Assembly: GCA_025350885.1 (NCBI GenBank)
Contig: JANXXA010000527.1
Span: forward strand, 1-15,312
Length of the DNA stretch: 15,312 nt
DNA from: Phenylobacterium sp.
Lineage (GTDB): Bacteria > Pseudomonadota > Alphaproteobacteria > Caulobacterales > Caulobacteraceae
Reading direction: 5' to 3'
The notes beneath the pieces were generated by a model that saw nothing but the letters and a program-made list of their open reading frames with translations, was not told the origin of the DNA and ran no database searches. Every line of letters starts with the position of its first letter. Position 1 is the stretch's first letter. Both the position numbers and the translations under genes were made by a program. Shown in pieces: positions 13,778-15,312 of this stretch.

Positions 13778-14770
13778 ATGACGCAGGCACGAGACAGGTC
13801 AGGGCGCGGCGCGGGCCTGGTGGTGCTGGGCGGGCGCGGCGGGACGCAGCGCCCGGTCGCCGGCATGGTCTGGCTGGTGGGCGCCGGTCCCGGCGACCCG
13901 GACCTCCTGACCATCAAGGCGCTGAAGGTGCTGCGGACCGCCGATGTCGTTGTGCATGACGGCCTGGTCTCCGAGGAGATCCTGGCGCTGTCCCCGGCGA
14001 CGGCAAGGCGCATTTCCGTGGCCAAGCGCAAGTCGCGGCATTCCTACAGCCAGGATGAGATCAACCGCATGCTGACCGCCTTCGCGCTCGACGGGATGAC
14101 CGTGGTGCGGTTGAAGGGCGGCGACCCGTTCATCTTCGGGCGCGGCGGCGAAGAGCTCGAGGCCTGCCGCGAGGCTGGCGTCGCCTGCCACGTGGTTCCC
14201 GGCGTGACCGCCGCCCTGGCCGCCGCCGCCGGCGCGGGGGCGCCGCTGACCCATCGCGGCTCCGCCCAGGCGGTGACCTTCGTCACCGGTCATGCGTCCA
14301 AAGGCGCGGAGCCCGACCTGGACTGGACGAGCCTGTCGCGGCCTAACCAGACCGTCGTGATCTATATGGGCCTGTCGCAGGCTGCCCCGATCGCCGGGCG
14401 CCTGCTGGCCGCCGGGCGCGCGGGCGCCACGCCGGCCCTGATCGTTGAGAACGCCAGCCGCGCGGATGAGCGCCGGATCGTAACCACGCTCGCAGGGCTC
14501 GCCGAAGCGGCCGCGGCGCTGAGCGGTCCCGCCCTGCTGATCGTCGGTGAGGCCATGGCGTTGGCTCAATCTCTTCCTTTCCCGCACAGCGGGAGAGGGG
14601 GACAATTCCCCGAAGAGGGAATGGTGGAGAGGGCGAGCTTCAAGCGCAGCGGAACGACCGGCCGGCCAATTGCTCAGGAGATGGGGCTCTCCCTCTCCAC
14701 CACCCGCTCTTCGCTTCGCTCGGCGGGCGGTCCCCCTCTCCCGCTGTGCGGGAAAGGAAAAGGGCGATGA
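13778..14770 (+). CDS. cobA: uroporphyrinogen-III C-methyltransferase with repeat-encoded C-terminal tail
   Basis: SAM-dependent methyltransferase that methylates uroporphyrinogen III at C2 and C7 to give precorrin-2, the precursor of siroheme and cobalamin. Motifs: GAGPGDP (35-41), VVVHDGLVS, RLKGGDPFIFGRGGEE (111-126), VVPGVT (139-144), and PLTHRG before VTFVTGH. The catalytic domain ends near residue 265 (LLIVGEAMAL), where relatives normally stop. Residues 266-328 are encoded by a palindromic repeat element inserted in frame, giving a 330-residue product with a low-complexity tail (SLPFPHSGRGG...PPLPLCGKGKGR). No oxidase/chelatase domain is fused, unlike CysG. The ATG at 13778 has a weak ribosome site and gives an N-terminal extension of about 28 residues; an ATG at 13865 is less likely. 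The stop overlaps the DUF2849 start (ATGA). Context of DUF2849 and sulfite reductase indicates siroheme supply for sulfite reduction. Confidence 0.92.
   Translation: MTQARDRSGRGAGLVVLGGRGGTQRPVAGMVWLVGAGPGDPDLLTIKALKVLRTADVVVHDGLVSEEILALSPATARRISVAKRKSRHSYSQDEINRMLTAFALDGMTVVRLKGGDPFIFGRGGEELEACREAGVACHVVPGVTAALAAAAGAGAPLTHRGSAQAVTFVTGHASKGAEPDLDWTSLSRPNQTVVIYMGLSQAAPIAGRLLAAGRAGATPALIVENASRADERRIVTTLAGLAEAAAALSGPALLIVGEAMALAQSLPFPHSGRGGQFPEEGMVERASFKRSGTTGRPIAQEMGLSLSTTRSSLRSAGGPPLPLCGKGKGR
14574..14759. repeat. 186-bp palindromic element with 30-bp perfect inverted ends
   Basis: Bases 14574-14603 and 14730-14759 are perfect inverted copies over 30 bp (TTCCTTTCCCGCACAGCGGG onward). Within them is a second perfect 12-bp pair: TGGTGGAGAGGG (14622-14633) and CCCTCTCCACCA (14691-14702). 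The whole can fold into a long hairpin. There is no transposase and no clear target duplication. It lies inside the open frame of cobA, contributing its C-terminal tail, and its right end (GGGAAAGGAA) forms part of the ribosome-binding region of the DUF2849 gene. It resembles small non-autonomous intergenic repeats (REP/MITE class) common in caulobacters. Confidence 0.9.
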
Positions 14771-15126
14771 AGGCCCTGACCGCCAACCGGCTGATCGACG
14801 GCGAGGTCGTGTTCTGGCGCGGCGACCGCTGGGTCGAACGCTTCGCCGACGCCGACCTGTTCGCCAGCGACGATCCCGCGGCCGAGGCCGCCGAGGCGCA
14901 CGGCAAGAGCCAGCCCACCGTGGTGGTGGAGCCCTATCTGATCGACCTGGTGGAATCCGAGGGGCTGTGGGCGCCACTCAGCTACCGCGAACGCATCCGC
15001 GCGCTCGGCCCGACCAACCTCAACCATGGCAAGCAGGCCGAGGGCGGCGCCGCCGTCGAGGCCTTGTTGCACGCCCATGGCGCGGCCCGCTCTACCGGCC
15101 GCGTCGACCTGATCAAGCGCAAATAG
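14767..15126 (+). CDS. DUF2849 domain-containing protein
   Basis: A small 119-residue protein of the alphaproteobacterial DUF2849 family. The N-terminus reads MKALTANRLIDGEVVFW, and the middle holds VVVEPYLIDLVESEGLWAPLSYRERIRALGPTN, the typical family core. There is no signal peptide or membrane helix. Family members are found next to siroheme synthase and sulfite/nitrite reductase genes; the exact role is not established, probably accessory to the reductase. The ATG at 14767 overlaps the cobA stop. Its Shine-Dalgarno-like purines (AAAGGAAAAGGG) are part of, or adjacent to, the right end of the repeat element. The sulfite reductase gene starts 8 bases after its stop. Confidence 0.86.
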   Translation: MKALTANRLIDGEVVFWRGDRWVERFADADLFASDDPAAEAAEAHGKSQPTVVVEPYLIDLVESEGLWAPLSYRERIRALGPTNLNHGKQAEGGAAVEALLHAHGAARSTGRVDLIKRK

Positions 15127-15134
15127 AGGGCGCG

Positions 15135-15312
15135 ATGTACCGCTACGATTCAATCGACAAGGACGTCCTGGCCGACCGCAGCGCGGAGTTCCGCGGCCAG
15201 GTGGCGCGGCGGCTGGCCGGCGAGCTCAACGAAGAGCAGTTCAAGCCGCTGCGCCTGCGCAACGGCCTCTACCTGCAACTCCACGCCTATATGCTGCGGA
15301 TCGCCATTCCCT
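15135..15312 (+). CDS. cysI: sulfite/nitrite reductase haemoprotein subunit, N-terminal fragment (cut by window edge)
   Basis: First 59 codons of a sulfite/nitrite reductase, open through the right edge. The start ATG at 15135 follows GAGGG. The sequence MYRYDSIDKDVLADRSAEFR leads into LNEEQFKPLRLRNGLYLQLH and AYMLRIAIP, the ferredoxin-like half domain that opens this family. The product would reduce sulfite to sulfide using siroheme and an iron-sulfur cluster. It is the third gene of an operon with cobA (siroheme precursor) and DUF2849, supporting assimilatory sulfite reduction. The catalytic Cys residues lie outside the window, so sulfite and nitrite reductase cannot be separated by motif alone. 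Confidence 0.87.
   Translation, partial: MYRYDSIDKDVLADRSAEFRGQVARRLAGELNEEQFKPLRLRNGLYLQLHAYMLRIAIP

Noticed and set aside
12688..13959. 423-codon plus-strand open frame opposite the LysR gene
   Set aside because: Gln/Gly/Arg-rich shadow translation, overlapping both a clear LysR gene and the start of cobA in another frame.
14574..14759. Insertion sequence
   Set aside because: It has long inverted ends but only 186 bp, no transposase frame and no clear target-site duplication, so it was called a small repeat element.
14574..14766. Extra functional domain at the cobA C-terminus
   Set aside because: The residues are translated repeat DNA of low complexity; no fold or motif was recognised.

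Overview
The window is GC-rich, densely packed alphaproteobacterial DNA. The best fit is Caulobacterales (Caulobacter or Phenylobacterium type). The grounds are codon use, the cobA / DUF2849 / sulfite reductase gene order at the right end, a GcvA-like LysR regulator, a stand-alone Hpt protein, and short palindromic intergenic repeats. This placement is an inference from gene content, not a database result.

Left part (1-4016, + strand): the tail of a periplasmic adaptor (HlyD type), an outer-membrane factor of the NodT/TolC type broken by one in-frame amber codon, and a MacB/LolD-type ABC ATPase. The matching permease is not in the window and probably lies upstream. These are followed by a small acyl carrier protein and a single-domain ketosynthase. 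Converging on them from the minus strand (5680-4034) is an overlapping operon of two small four-helix SMR-type membrane proteins and a membrane fatty-acid desaturase. A DUF1295 membrane protein is read divergently from that operon. Exporter parts, a dedicated ACP, a ketosynthase, a desaturase, a paired SMR carrier and a DUF1295 protein together suggest a locus that makes or modifies a lipid or acyl chain and moves it across the envelope. This is the best candidate here for an undescribed system.

Middle part (10552-6755, minus strand): a likely co-directional catabolic group. It holds a VOC/glyoxalase-fold protein, a carotenoid-cleavage-type (lignostilbene/apocarotenoid) dioxygenase, a short-chain dehydrogenase, a SnoaL-like protein and a limonene-epoxide-hydrolase-like protein. 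Two adjacent palindromic repeat elements sit between the dioxygenase and dehydrogenase genes, and one of them supplies the dioxygenase stop codon.

Right part: a 2-hydroxycarboxylate (CitS-family) transporter, a tRNA-Lys(CTT) on the minus strand, an Hpt phosphotransfer protein, and a LysR regulator. The LysR gene is divergent from cobA, DUF2849 and the start of a sulfite/nitrite reductase (siroheme synthesis plus sulfite reduction). A 186-bp element with perfect 30-bp inverted ends sits in frame at the 3' end of cobA. It adds about 63 repeat-encoded residues and carries the ribosome-binding region of the next gene.

No stretch longer than 300 bases lacks a gene. No CRISPR array, transposase or phage gene was seen.
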